This document shows positions 10,701 through 25,700 of a DNA stretch of 64,000 nt, piece by piece (within the stretch, counting starts at the first letter, position 1; each line of letters opens with the position of its first letter). This DNA is from Carposina sasakii. Lineage: Eukaryota > Arthropoda > Insecta > Lepidoptera > Carposinidae. The translations under genes and the position numbers were made by a program. The notes beneath the pieces are model-generated. The model saw nothing but the letters and a program-made list of their open reading frames with translations, had not been told where the DNA came from and did no database searches. The stretch is from the NCBI GenBank assembly GCA_014607495.2, contig CP053173.1, forward strand, positions 1 to 64,000. Direction: 5' to 3'.

Positions 10701-13700
10701 ACGATACCCACGGGCAGGCATGGGGTGGTACAAACTCTACTCTGCTGGCACCACGCGGCTATTATATTTAGGCTATGGTGACAGATACAACATTAAATTG
10801 TTTCACACGTATATTTTATACAGAAACAGTTTAAATTAAAGACGCACTTATCTCTTTTATAGTATTACCTAGCGGTGGCCCCCCGTGAGGCAGCATTGCA
10901 CCCATGCAAAGTCGGGGCGGGTTGCTATATAGCCTAATATAGCCTTCCTCGAAAATGGGCTACCAAACACTGAAATATTTTTTCAAATAGGACCAGTAAG
11001 TTCCTGAGATTAGTACGTTCAACAAAACAAACAAACTCTTCAGCTCTATAATATAAGTATACGAGTAGATACGTGTCGGCTTTCCGTCCCATCGGACTAT
11101 GAGAGTGAGGGAATAGAGAGTGCATCTGTGTTTGCGCACACACTTGTGCACTATAATATCTCCTGCGTACCTGGCCAATCTCCGTAGAGATTGGTCGCCT
11201 TGGCCGAAATCCGGTCGGAGATCATCATCATACGAGTAGATTAGTATTTAAATATAGTAGCTAGGTAACCCAGCAACTTGTCACTGATCTTAAATCTGAC
11301 TTCGCTATGCTGAACGTGGCTGTAGTATCCCCTTCGTGATCCTGCAGTTTTAGCTACCATATTTTGGAAACATAACCATCCGCATTATATATTTATGTAA
11401 TCTAGTTATTGGCATCAACTCCACGCGTATTCTAATCTTCGTGTGGGTATACGTACTAAATGTACTGAAGTTAACACAGGCAGGCAGCTCCCAGGGACCC
11501 AATTGAGTGAATTCGCTCCAATCTACTCAGATTAAACTACTGAGGTTTCCACAAATAACTCTGGAAGTATCTTTTAAACTCTGGTTATTATATTATTATC
11601 CAGTCTTTCATTATCTGTGAAATAACACTGTGTGAAATAATCATGTGTGTTTTTAAAGCTAAACAGATTTTGATGAAATTTGGAGTCGGTAGTTAAGATA
11701 TAAGGAGTTGCTTTTTTGGTTCAGCAATTTTTTCTGTAAATCTCTAGTTAATCGTAGAAAAGCCTAGTTTGTAAACTAATTGATAGGTTTCTACAGTTAG
11801 GGTCACGATTCACATTTCGCCCTAGATATTATAAGATTTATTTAACATAGGCCGTTCTCATTTATTATTAATTTTGTCATATCTAATATTGGGGTACATC
11901 AAGCCATCACAAGCTGCCCGTACAGACTAACCCGATCCCACCTCTGATATCACAACGTCCTAGGGCGTGCGCCCGCGCACTCACACGACAATAACCGCAC
12001 ACCGGACGCAGAAACTAGACCATTATACCAGTAAATGGGAAACCATTTGCCTATTTACTCGCTCCTGGACCCTAGAGGAAACGTAGATTTAGCCGGCTCG
12101 CTGATTGGACGAATGGGCGGCCATTTTTTTGTGTGTGCGCGTGCGCAGCTGAGGTTTTTTGTGGAAAACATACTATGCTACAATTACTGTATCTTTATAC
12201 GTAACGCTATTATAATAATATGCACAAATGGATCCATCATCTTAAATGACTGAAAATATACGTTCGGCTCATATTTCAGGTATGGATTAAAAGGAATAGT
12301 TTATTCGTTTCCACATCCTGTTTGCCCCAATTTGCTTTGATTTTCCTTTACATATGAAAAAAAAAACATTCGATCTAGTTATTTCGGGAAAAATAAGCTC
12401 GTATAAGCTATGATACCCTGTACGAGTATGGTATTATAATTATCAGATGTTATATGTTATATGCCATAATATTGAGTACCCATTTATAAGTTAGTTTATG
12501 CACATTACCACCTCTTCTATAAAACTAATGGCCAACATTTTATGCAAGGACACAACTTATGCTTTTATTACTAATTAAATGAAACAACATTAAAAAAAAA
12601 CAACATTTTAAAAGACTTGGGAGTTATATTATATTATTAATAGTAAAATGGAAAAATTCTTCACCCGAGTGGGAATCGAACCCACGACCACTGCAAACCG
12701 TGCCAGCCGCTATAACCACTAAGCCACCGGGTCAATTACTCGGATGACGAATTTTACCATCTCTTTTCTAAATTACATATTGGCAACGTTAGTTTTTCAT
12801 CCCGATAGCTATACACTAGCCAAATCTCGGCAAACAAAGCTGAATCCCTCAGCACAATTTTTAAAGATGAAACGATCAACCATATCCTAACGGATTATAT
12901 TAATGGAGAAGTGTTTTTATAAATTTATCTTAGTAAAGATATTATATATTATAAAATTATTAATAAAGAAAATGGAAAAAATTCTTCACCCGAGTGGGAA
13001 TCGAACCCACGACCACTGCAAACCGTGCCAGCCGCTATAACCACTAAGCCACCGGGTCAATTATATTAAAATAGTTATATTAAAATAAAGCAAACTTTTC
13101 ACCATTAAAACGTTTCAGAATATATCCGTTACCGATCGCTATGTTCTTGTATTTGTGCCCAAAAAGCGACGGTAGGCTCACTCACAACATAACAGCTATA
13201 ACTACATGCATATTTCATTAAAGTAAAAAGATGCGTAGTAAATACTCGTAATACTACGAGTAAAATAGCTTACCTAAATTATCAATACTTTCAATCGATT
13301 CTTCACAATCGATTTTTAACAACAATAACTAGTATCATTCCATCTTTGTCTACTTCTACTGGACTGCTCTATCCTAAGGCGATAGAAACATAAATTTATT
13401 TGTAAAAATTGTTAATTACAGTAATTATAAAACACAGCTTGATTATTTATCAATATTACATGGTTTACTGGAGATTTCGATCGAGTTTTAGGATTCCGTA
13501 GTGCAATGTCATAGGTTACTAAAGTTGAGGCCACCAAAACCAGAGTGGCCCAAATACAAAATACGAATATGTGGATATATGCCAAAATACTATGCTCTAT
13601 TAATATTTTAATAAGAATCAAGATGCCACATATTTTTTTTATGTCATCTATGATTGTTTACTGAAATTACCTTTGAGCCACTCTGGCTTTGAGCTTGGAG

Positions 13701-16700
13701 GTTTGAAAAGGGCATTGTCGTGCTTAACTAATATTTTCACAAATTGTGGTTTGGGCCACTCTGGTTCTGGTGGCCTCAGTTGTCAATGAGGTCGATTCCG
13801 GCAGCCACACACTTAAGCCTAAACTTAACCTAAAAATATTTATGTACGTATTTTGATCAAATGAAGAAAAACCAAAAAAATTGTATTAAATTCTTAGTGA
13901 TATAAAAATGTTGTAAGACATATACACATAAGGTTTATAGAACACACATTTCTTTAAGGTAGACATGTGTAATATTGAGTCATAAATTTTATGTGCTCTT
14001 AGGCCTTCTAAATAGATACGAGTAAGTAGATTTTTTACCCTATTTCGTTATATCATGTATATTTTGATATAGTTATTGAATATCTACCTAAGCCTACACT
14101 TTAAGCCGATGCTATATTAATAACGAAAATCTCTAAACATTAAGGTAAATTAGTGTAACAGATTTTCCATACATGTTACTGTCAAACATCGTTATAAACA
14201 GTGTTTAACACGTGTAATAGTTTAAAAATATCAAATTTATTTTTCCTTTTTAGGCGACTAAAAAAGAGGATGTTTCTCAATTCGACAGTATATCTTTTTA
14301 TACATACGAGTAGGTAGTAGGTGACATGTAATGTAATATTCTTATACCGAACCAGCGTATACCTTAGCCATCACGCTTACCAAAATCAAAAAATACCGGG
14401 AGGTGTGTTATTTTTATGTTCTAATTCATTCGATTGCCACGGTATCGATATTCGAATCGATTAATTATTCGATTAGGTTGTTGTACTTTAATTTCATTTC
14501 AATACGAGTGAACTGTTTATGTCTGTATTAAATAATGTTTTCGTAAGAGTTATTAAGGCAGTCGTTATTATTATTAAATATTTATATGAATGGCTGTGCA
14601 GTCAACTATGTAGGTACAGCTCGCGATGTCGCGTGTGTTTAAAATATTGACTTTACCCGAGGAGGGTTGTCGTCCGGCAAATTCTTGGCAATATGAGTTT
14701 CAGATGCAGCTAACGTATTTTAGTAAAACCCCGCATCAGCACAGAAAACATACATAATAACTTTTTAAAAACAGTATAACAATGTGGTACATCATCATCA
14801 TCATCATCGTCATCATCAGCCTATTGCAGTCCACTGCTGGACGTAGGCCTCCCCCAGGGCACGCCATAAGACTGCCATGAATGTGGTACAGTTATAGTTA
14901 ATTTTTTGGGTTGACAGAGTATAGAAATTCGGTATTGTTTGGTCCTCAAAGTACCTACAATGAAGTGACTCCTATCACCCTTCATTGGTGAATTCTCGTA
15001 CTCATTTCAGTCCAGCCTTAATCAATTATTTTTGGGATCAGCTTATTACAGCCTACAAAATAGGTTTTTAAGTAACCAGGTTAGCTGGTAGAGAATGCCA
15101 TCCTAGGCATTAAGCTTGCCCTCGTATAGAATATATACCTATCTATCAGCTCAATATGTTGTCAAAATTAACAATGCTAATAATTTATTTGATTAACGGC
15201 CGGCTGCTGGATGCCAACCTTTCTGAAGATTTCTCGTAATTTTAGGAATCATTACTTATTTAATACGCGCCTCCATATTAATTACCTTCATGATAATTAT
15301 TTCTTGAGACGTAATGATGAGACAAACACCACATGTTTAGTGATCAATAGTCAGGATTTCCGGTTTGATTCCCGGCTAGGTCATTCACTTGATGGATACG
15401 TTCTGTAATAATCATTAATTAGATATCTTTGGGTTTTAATTTAAATCATATTAATAACTACGGTAATACTGTGGTCTTGTTCTTTTTGCGGTAAACTAAA
15501 ATATGCAGCGTTGTACTTGTAGGTAATAAACGGGTTTAAGAAATTATTCCAGATTTTCCTTTTTACTTCTGACCACACTATACAAAAGGCCTTTCTTTCC
15601 TTCTTCAAGTTCTGGCTACCCCATATAGGACGTCCCACAGCCACGTTTAAGATAGCGGGGACAGATGTAAATGATCAATAATAAGTTGCAAGCTTATCGT
15701 CTACTACTACCCAAATTCCTTAGTCGACTCTTACGACATGCACGGAAGGAGATGCAGCTGATGTACTCTAGTAAAGCCCTGCATCAGCATAGGATATCAT
15801 AACTTCTTCCTCACCCTATCTCCATGATGAACTAAAGGTAGTACAGACCTCGGTTATGTAGAAAAAAAATAGCACCCCAGCGGATTTAATGCGCGTATAA
15901 TTTCTTTGTGGCACCGCGCAGAATGTGAGCAGACATCATAAAATATGCATTTCTTTGCTTGCGTGTGCGCGTGCGCATACGCGCATGCGTTCACGCACAC
16001 GTACGCTCGATCGACAGTGCTAAATTAAGGCTGGTTTTACATAGGTTGGTTTAATTAGTTCTGCTTTGTTATATATTTTAGTTATTTACTTCATACAATA
16101 AAATCACTGTGTAGTATGCATTCGAGTATTATGTTATTTAAACGAGATTATAATATTTTTGTTTTGTTTTTTTTTGCTATCGACTTTTCTTTCGTTTTAT
16201 GTAAAAAAAAAATAACAAGCTATAGGTATAATATGTAAAAATATTGAGATATTATGGAATTTTTTTTAACTAATGTTATTTAACTCTATATTCATTATAA
16301 TTTTCGCAGGTCTTTCATATAACACAATCTTATAACACCAATATTACTTTTCTACTCGCAACTCACATACATATAAATTAAATAAAACCCGCCCATGTAT
16401 CCTTACCCTAACCTCACCCACACCACCGCCTGATCACAATAACTCAATCGCCTTACATTCGCATCGCTTTTGCATATTCATTCCAAGTTTGTATCTTTGT
16501 ATAAAATTATAATGCATTACATGACCCCGGCGCGGCATTTTGCTCGTTTTTACGTTATAAAACCGATACTAAAGATTGCTATGATTTGTTATAAAAAAAG
16601 TTGTAGCTTTGATATTAGAAACAATAATTTTGTTAACTCTATAATGGTTCAATTTTAGCACCGCCTTTTACATGTCCTGTTTTGAAATATTTCTATTTTT

Positions 16701-19700
16701 TACATCATCATCATCAGCCTATTGCAGTCCACTGCTGGACGTAGGCCTCCCCCAGGGCAAGCTACAAGACTGCCATGAGGGGTATTTGCCCATAGTCACC
16801 ACGCTGGGCGAAGGCGCAGTTGGTGACCGCAGTTTGTATTTTGGACTATGTTGTTAACACGGGAAGCGCTGCTGCCCACCTCCCGGAAACCCTTAATCGC
16901 CTCGTACGATATCCACAAGCAGACATGGGGTGGTACGAATTCTACTCTGCCTGCACCACGCGGACAATTTTTTTTACATATTCTAGTATATTAATATATG
17001 TATCGTAACTTAGGCTTAGTGCACAATGGAACTATTACCATTATTATGGAACTATTGCCAATTGAACGTCAATTTCGCGATTTTATTTGGAAAACATTGC
17101 TCTATTCGACTAAAAGCGCGTCTACAGCTTGACGTCTTAAAATTAAACTAAAAATCAAAACTTTCAATGTTGTTACTACCAATTTTAAAGACAAATTCTT
17201 CACCTGCTTACATTTTTATCTTACTAACATCCTACAAAACTACTTTAATTATGTAAGTATGACCCAGTGTCACTCTTACGACTACGACAAAACCAAGCTC
17301 AAATACGACCACTCATTTAGTAGGCCAAAGAAATACACATCCACTCAAAAAATATAATCCTCGCTCTGGCGCAGTCGGGTAAAATAGGACAGCCATTATG
17401 ATTGGTCTATATTCTTATACTGTATGACTTTTTTCGTAACAAAAGTGGCCTATCTGCGTTTACCCTAGCCACGATTTTGATATGCATGTCTTGTTTCTAC
17501 CTCTGACGTTGTCCGCGCATCGTCTTGAAATATATATTTACGACATTTTTATATTTCCTGGAAATACATATTGTATAATTTCCTCATTATTTTTGCGTGG
17601 AAATATCTATATTGAAACGTGGAGTGAAAAGTTTTATTATGATTTTGCGTTTTTAACTGAAGTGTTATATTATAAAATTAAGTTATAAAACTGCATAACT
17701 TACCTACTTACAACTTTTTGCGAATATTATAGATATATGAGTTGGATTTAACTTAAAATGATATTTGACAGCAAAATGTATGGAATAGGTATCTGTTAAA
17801 ATTAAACTAGCTTAAACAATGTATTAATTACTTAAGTCTATATCAATTATTTTATCATACTTAAGATTATATCGTAGGTATAATCTCTAAAGAATATCAC
17901 ACGCAATAAATTTATACAAATTGAATATTTCGTGTTTTATGAGATGGCTTATTAATTTATGCTATCAGCGATTTGTCACGTTAAAATGTAAATTTTCATA
18001 TAAATGAATGTAAATTTTATTGCTTTAACAGTTTATAGCTCTGCTACCGACTTACGTTACTATTTATCACCAAAATTTCACCATTTGAATAATTCTTCAA
18101 ATCTTCAGTAATATTCTTAGATTAAATATATTAAGCTTGTGCTTATGCGGGCCTTCACTAGAATACATGACCTGCATCTCTTTCCGTGCATGTCATAAGA
18201 GTCGATCTATAAGGAATTCAGTTATGGTTGATCCTTCAGGAAATTAGCAACTTGTTACTGATATTTTACATCTGTGGGGTATGCACGAACCTTTTTACGC
18301 GGCGTAACGCTAACGACTCGCTAGCAAAATCTATGTGATTTGACAGTTGGACGATAGCGTTACGGACTATCGAGAGGTTCGTGCTTACCCTCTGACCCCC
18401 GCTATTGTCACTAAGATCCATTAGGTGTCAAAATTTACAAAATAAGAGTAATGAAAGTAAGACAATCCACATTAAACGAAATAAATAAAAATGAAAAAGT
18501 GTATTATTAGATACAGTAAGTAAGACAAACGTAAAAGCTCCACTAAAGCTGATCAATCAGAAGTAGAATGTAGCCTTAATTGACTACTGAATACACTAAA
18601 AAAGAGCTAAAACAAACCGTCAAGTAAGACAGAGACAACAAAAACTAAACAAGATCATGCGGAATCATTTACTCCAATCGCTGCGCCAGCGCCGGTCGTA
18701 GAGGGGGGGGGGGCTTCCTGATTACTCATTCTGATGGACATCGATGTCTATGCGATTAACATGTTTGCTAATTGGCGATAGCAGCAGCATATGTTATTAG
18801 ATGGATAAGATTTTTTGGTAGTTCCGACAGATAAATACTATATCTAAACTTATTTATGAATTTTGATATACATAGCTTTATAATTATATTAATAGGTTTA
18901 TTTGTATTCCGAAATAAAATTATTGTTAGGAAATAGCAAGCCCATCAAAATAAGACAATATTCTTCTATTATCTTGCAGTAGACACCGATAAAAATACAA
19001 AATATAATTGCCAGTCATGCATTAAATCAGATATTAAGACCACCACAGTTTACAACGTGTCTTGCCTTGTAGCTACAATCTACATACAACATACATCCAG
19101 TTTAATAGCCATCTTGTCCCATAGCCATCCAACTTGCAATCACAAGACGTAGCAAACACAATTGATCGGCTACATATCTAGATCCCTTATCGACCATGGA
19201 TCCCGATTTGATCTACGCATGCGTACGCTCATAATTATCTGTTCCCTTTCATTCGCCGACCAAAGTTTATGGCCGTCCGGGCCATGTAAACGTCTCAAAT
19301 CATATTGGCGATTATTAATGGCGATCAGCATTAATATGGATAATTAACTATTCTGTACACAAAGAAATGTAATTAGTTAGTATTAATGGAGGAAGGCTTC
19401 AAAGTGCCGCGGCTGAATCGGATGTTAGAGATAAAAAAGTGGATCGTTTAAGCAATGGTGTCATAGATTGAGAAGATCTAAAAGTATTTGAGGTAGCAAT
19501 CGATTTCGGAACTGATCCAAACCAAACCGGAACCAAACTGTGCTTAGAACTCAATTTAGAAGATGAATGTCATGATTTTCCAAAAATTTGATATACACCG
19601 CGATATTCCAAACACGTAAAAAATTAAGTCGAAATTTGTAATTCTACAAACACGAACCACAAAAAGATCCCACAAGAGTAACAATGAGAAATATTTTATT

Positions 19701-22700
19701 ATCTATACAGGAAAACGTTAAAAACATATTTTCAATCTTACAGCAACAATGCCTAATCGATCGATGGAAAAATAAAAATAGACACGTCCCGCCTTATCTG
19801 TAGATCTCCAAACGAAATATTGTAATAAAAAGTACTTAGATTGTTACAACATTACATATAGAGTTGTCTCCGGTTCACTATAAGCTCTAATTCCCACACA
19901 TAAAGGTTCAAATACATTAACAATTAAATTTTCATGTGAAACTTTATCTTGGTCATCATATACTGACGTAACTGTACAAGGAATATGATTCATCTCATTT
20001 GTATCTACAAATCGGGACACAAGATTCAATTTTGACTCAATTAGATATGCAGGAACTGCCATATATGTATCCATTTGTGAGTTTATTCAAAACGTTAAAT
20101 TTAATACTAACATCACATGAATCGCGAATGTTACCTTAAGAGTACACGATTGTGTAAAATGTTAAATAGTCTAAAACTAGTTTATAAGTTCTTGTTAATA
20201 AGCTTATGGATTCTAAGTAGACGTCTAATCTCTGTATTTGTCAATGGTTTGATCTTTGTTCTAACATACACCCATCGCTCCGCCTCATCGCCTCTTCTAA
20301 AAGATCTACAAACTAATATAAGATACACAAATATATTGCATACAGACCAGCTTAATCAGATCTCTGGTTTCAATAAAATACATTAGTTTACTAATCGACA
20401 TGGCATATCAAGTTATGTTGGTCATATATGTCTGGACAAACTTAAGCTTTTCACTTGCTAAGTTTCCACTTTATTCCTATCCAACACGTAATAAGGTTGA
20501 TGTTTTGTTCAAATATCTATAGTTATCGAAATGGTTTATAAATTGTAAATTGGTATAGTAACCACATTTACATTCTAGTGATACTTTCAAAGAGTAATGA
20601 CGATTGAGAAGGGGAATAAGAGATAATTGGGTCGATTCCAGCAGTCACACTTAAACCTAAACCTAATCTTAGTCAGGTATATCTCTCTCCGTTCTTAACA
20701 TAAATGGCTGAGAGAGAAAAAGGACAGGTAGAACTAATTTTACGTTTATGTTTAAGTGTGACTGCCGGAATCGACCATAATGTATACTAAAAACCATAAC
20801 TCGAGAGACTAATTTGACAACTAAGTGACAGATCAAGGGTTACCAGAATTAGAAAAAATTAAATAGTGACGTTGTCGATAGTCGATGTCGATAATTGTCG
20901 ATATGATTATAATCAAATAAGAATTAACTGTATAAATTGATTGATTTTACAAAATGTCATATTATAGTTCATTCTAACTCCAATGAAGAATAAATGCTCA
21001 TGTTTTTTTTTTTAATTTATTTCAGATTTTTAAAATAATTACAATTAGATTCAGGGTGCCATTAAACCGGAGGGGTTTCACTTGGCGCCCTTTATGTAAC
21101 TATTAGCCTGGGACACATTTATACGTTTCACCGAATAGCTTCTATTACCGCTTTTTCTTTTTTTTTTATAAACACTTATCTATTCGCAACCATTGTTGGA
21201 ATACTGTTGTGCACATTGCAAAAACGTTCCGTAAAAGTGATGCTAATAAATAATATTACGAACGCCAAAAATACATATAACTATTTTTCTTGAATTGTAT
21301 TGTAATATTATACCTCACACTGTAAATTATTTAACAATTTGATTGTTTTAGTAAAAAAAATATATACGTAAAATACCAATCTGTATTTTTTAAATATCTA
21401 TAAGAACAGCATTAGCCCGACCATGGCAACACTTGTGCAAAATGAACTGTCAAACTAATCTCTCGAATTATGGTTTCGAGTATAGTAAGAAATGCAAAAA
21501 TTACAACCCTTTAATAAGGGTAAGCGGATGAAATCATCAATATCAAATAATGTGATGTTGGTGTGCCTAATCTTAATAAATAATAATAAATACAAAGAAA
21601 GCTATTTCCTATTAAGCTAAAACCTTCGAATTAAGGGTATTAGTACCGAGCCCCTGGAATTAAATCTTAAAAACTGTCACAATTTCCAGTAACTTCACGT
21701 ACCTATGATTTGTTATGATAAACTAAAAAAGATAGAGATTAACATATTACTCGTACATACCAAATTGGTCACTTCGGGGGCATCTCTAATCGAACATAAC
21801 ATATACAACTATTATCTTGAGTCAAATAACATTTCGCAAAATTAGAAGTACTTACCTAAATGTTGCTAAATAAGCACCAAAAGTTTTAATCCGCGACATT
21901 TTCTTAAAATGTCAGATGTGGATTAGAATAAACAACAAGTTGTTGATATTTTAAAAGCAGCAAGAAACTTACCTAAGTGGATTTAGCTACTTTGGAAGTT
22001 ACTAAAGTAACTTAGATGTTAGTTAAAAGTATAATTAGGTGAATTTAAATTATTGGTTAAAATTCATCAGTGGTCACAACTCACGGTTAAGTAAATAGTA
22101 TGAATTGGAAACTCTACCTACTAACTTTCAACCCAAATACCATGTGGTCATAAATTTAAATTACATTATCAAAAAGTAAGCCTGATCAATTACTTATTTT
22201 GATAAACTTACTTTTACCACGAGTAAAACGGAAGCAATTATGAAACAGTAAGCTGTCACTGCAAGATATCGAATATTATGTATGAATCTACGATGAATCC
22301 TATAAACTATCCAATCGTTTTAATCTAATGATTTATTACCCGAATCTACGTCACGAACAGTAGCTTTATGCTTATCAATGAATTCAATGCTTTCAACAGA
22401 GGAAGTCACACACCCATTTTCTGTGAATCATAATTCTTTACTTTCGTCGATCACAGGTTCCAATGGTTGGGCACAGAAAGCCATTATGTTGAACATTATG
22501 AGGACCCCATTGTTTCGCCTGAATGGCCCGGCACAATATCTTACGAAATTTCCTAAAAAACCACCTTCGGTATTATAAATGTTTATTATGTCGAACGGAC
22601 ATTATCTGATGCGGTCTCCGGCTCCATTGTCTTTTTGTTTTCCTCATCTTCCAATTTTGTATGAGGCCTCGCATCCATCGGAACTTGATTTACATTTGTG

Positions 22701-25700
22701 GGAATTAGAACTTCATTAATCTGTTTCGGAGCTCACGGACCGGTTCCAAGTTTCGTCAATCGCTCTTATTTCTTATCTCGAATCTCCATAAATTAAATGC
22801 AATAAATTCGATTCTCGTACGTATTGACGTGTAACAATACTTTCTTAGATCTCACAATCACTCGGAATCGTGAGCTATTAGTGGTTTGTATGGAATAAAA
22901 CAAGTGATCTCTCCAGTTCATTAATAATAACCTGCTCACACTAAACTATACCTATTATTACGAGCTTGAGTAGGTATTCATGCACGACTTATATAAGACC
23001 AAATTATAAAACCGTATGTTAACATCCATTGTGCTGTGAACGCTAATCTACATAAGTATAGGTATTAATTCGTCTCTCGAAAACGTTTTTGTAAAAAGTA
23101 CAGAGGTGGGATTTCGACATAGCACATACGTCTACGTATACAATTTTAATTCTGTCGACAACAGTACTCAGAATAATCAGAATTTTCAATACAATACACA
23201 GTACATACACGTTATACTTGTTCGGTTTAGATGTAATGACGAGAGCAGAAGTGTCTGACGGTATTTTAAAAACCATCAATAATTGCATTACCGAAATTGA
23301 TGATTTATTAAAAATTAATAGCATTGATTACAAATTCAATTAATTTTTATTTCATGATAGTATAGACTTATGTGAAGTCTAGAAATAAGCGGATATTTGA
23401 ACAGGTCGAATGTTTAAAAAGACTTACTTTTGAAAAGCGCTTTTGGTGATTCAATGTACGTACGTGGAGTCAACGATCACTCACAATAGCTCGCTCCAGA
23501 GTGACTAGGAGAAAACATTGATTAATTACCATAATAATTTATTTGATACTCCAAAACTTGATAGGGAGGGGCTCTTACACAACCGCCCGAAGTTCTTTTT
23601 GAACTAAAACCTCATCGCCTTAGAGTCGGAAACGAAAAACATGATTTATAAAAAGATGAAAACAGACATTGTATTGAATATGATGCATGGAGGCGATTTG
23701 ACTGTTTCAAACAAAGGAATAAGTTTTAGAAAGGAATGGATGTATCGTTCGTTAGTTTTGATTGTTTTGATGGTTATTACCATAATGCGTATATTTGGTT
23801 TGTTTCTTTAGGTATCCTGTCTGCGTTGAATCAATTGGACCAAGCGAGAAAAAACTCTTTGCAGACAACGGTCGACTACTCCAGATATGTTAAAAGGTAA
23901 GTTTTTTTCTATACTTACACGGTGATTGAACTTGAACGGTATAAAAACTTAAATAACTTCAATTTGTTCACGTGGTTAATAATAATTACTCTGCTACATT
24001 CTTACATCCTTGATCTTTAATTGGTTGTAATTATTACGAAAATAAGTTTTTAGATTGTTACCAATTTACGTAACAACTAAAACATTATAAACGTATTATG
24101 TTATATGAAACTGCTGCGTAGTATATTCACAAATATTACTAATAATTATATTCATTTATATAGATTTAAAGAAACAATATTATTTTGTTCCTCCAAGTTT
24201 TATTATAAAGTCTACACGGGAATTTGTCAAACGTGAACATGTCCTTTGAACAAATAATGAATCTTGATCAATAGGATAACTCATAGGATAACATATTCCC
24301 TCAACATCATCAGGTACGGGTCATCTCTGGAATGCGGGTCCACATATTGCAAGGACCTTGGCTACCGGGAGCATTTCCACTGCATGGACTGCGCGAACAG
24401 GGTCTTCTGCAAGAAGGAGGAAATGATAAGGCATTTTAAGGTAAAACACCAGCATAATACAATAATAGGTATGTATCACGACTATATTTTGTAGTCATCT
24501 TAATCTAGAAATCATACTTGTTAAAGAAATTGAAGTAAATATCTTTACGTAAAGTTAACAAAAGACGAACCATTGCTGGAATTATGACGGCCGACTGGTC
24601 TAGTAGGTAGTGACCCTGCCTGCGACGCCATAGGTCCTGGGTTCGAATCCCGGTAGGCGCAAACATTGATATGATACTCGTAAATATCAGTATTTGTTTC
24701 CGAGTCATGGATGTTTCTATACTTATCTATGTATTTATATACCGTTGCTTAGTACCCACGACACAAGACCTTAGGGATCTTACTGTGGGACTAGGTTAAT
24801 GTGTTGTTTAGTGTGTGAATATTTATTATTTATTATATTTAATTATGTTACCTATCACTTTCCTTATAAAAAGTAACACAAAGCTCGTTGTGTAATTCAA
24901 ATTACAAGTTTGTAATTTCAATGTTTTTTAATATTTTTTCTGTGCTTATGCATAAACTGTTATGAATTTAATCAAACATAATGTAGTTCCTCGAATAAGT
25001 GCATATATTCTAGATTGTTGAGTTTAACCTATTAAGCTTAGTAAAGCTTAATCGAATGTTTAGTCTCCGACTGCCTACAAAGATGCAGGATGTTTGCAGT
25101 TTGCGAATCTGGGAAGTGATAACGAGCAATGACTGTAATATGTCCGTTTGTTTGTATGTTTAATGTGTAGGTAGGTATGTTTACAAAATAGGAACTAAGT
25201 ATTTAGAAAATCTTAAGCTAGATACTGATGAACATATACATATATTTTAGCTTAAAAACGCGTCTTAAGAATGCGATTAAAACATTTTTTTGATGACTGA
25301 TTCTCAAAATGTCTTAAATGTTTTTAGTCATTTCCCAAGTCTCGTGACCAAGTTTATAATTAATAATTATGTACATTTATACGGTATTTAGCTCAGTAAT
25401 TGTTCTAATTATCTCATTGTTGAACAGTTTTGCTCAAGTGGCGTGAAAGCGAAGCTTGTCCAATTCATCACTGGCCAACAAAGCATATCGTTACTATACA
25501 GAATTAATGAGTGAGACGAGCTTACAAATAATGGACAAAATATTCTATGGTTTTTTAACGAATACAAGATAGTCACACGTTTTTGTGACATTAGTTAAGA
25601 TGTTTGTTACGTTTTGGGCAAACATTTTGAGGTTGCTAGAAGTAAATTTGTCAATACATATATATTTACCTACTTATTTGCTTGATTCGAACCAGATTCG

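Larger units (their letters stand above)
8743..23811 (+). other. castor intron 5 (15 kb)
   Basis: The largest intron separates the N-terminal module from all zinc fingers. It holds fragments of several repeat families (listed separately), an antisense coding-like fragment just inside its 5' end, two CpG-rich stretches (near 11.95-12.17 and 15.96-16.02 kb) and two stretches with few repeats and dense AT-rich factor sites (19.16-19.34 and 22.34-22.83 kb). I see no further exon in frame. Confidence 0.85.

Noticed and set aside
12661..13062. Functional tRNA genes
   Set aside because: The cloverleaf is imperfect, the same module is repeated with identical flanks in several places, and target duplications surround it. 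It is a retroposon part.
24264..24494. Open frame around castor exon 7 as a separate small zinc-finger gene
   Set aside because: Splice sites and phase show it is one exon of castor.
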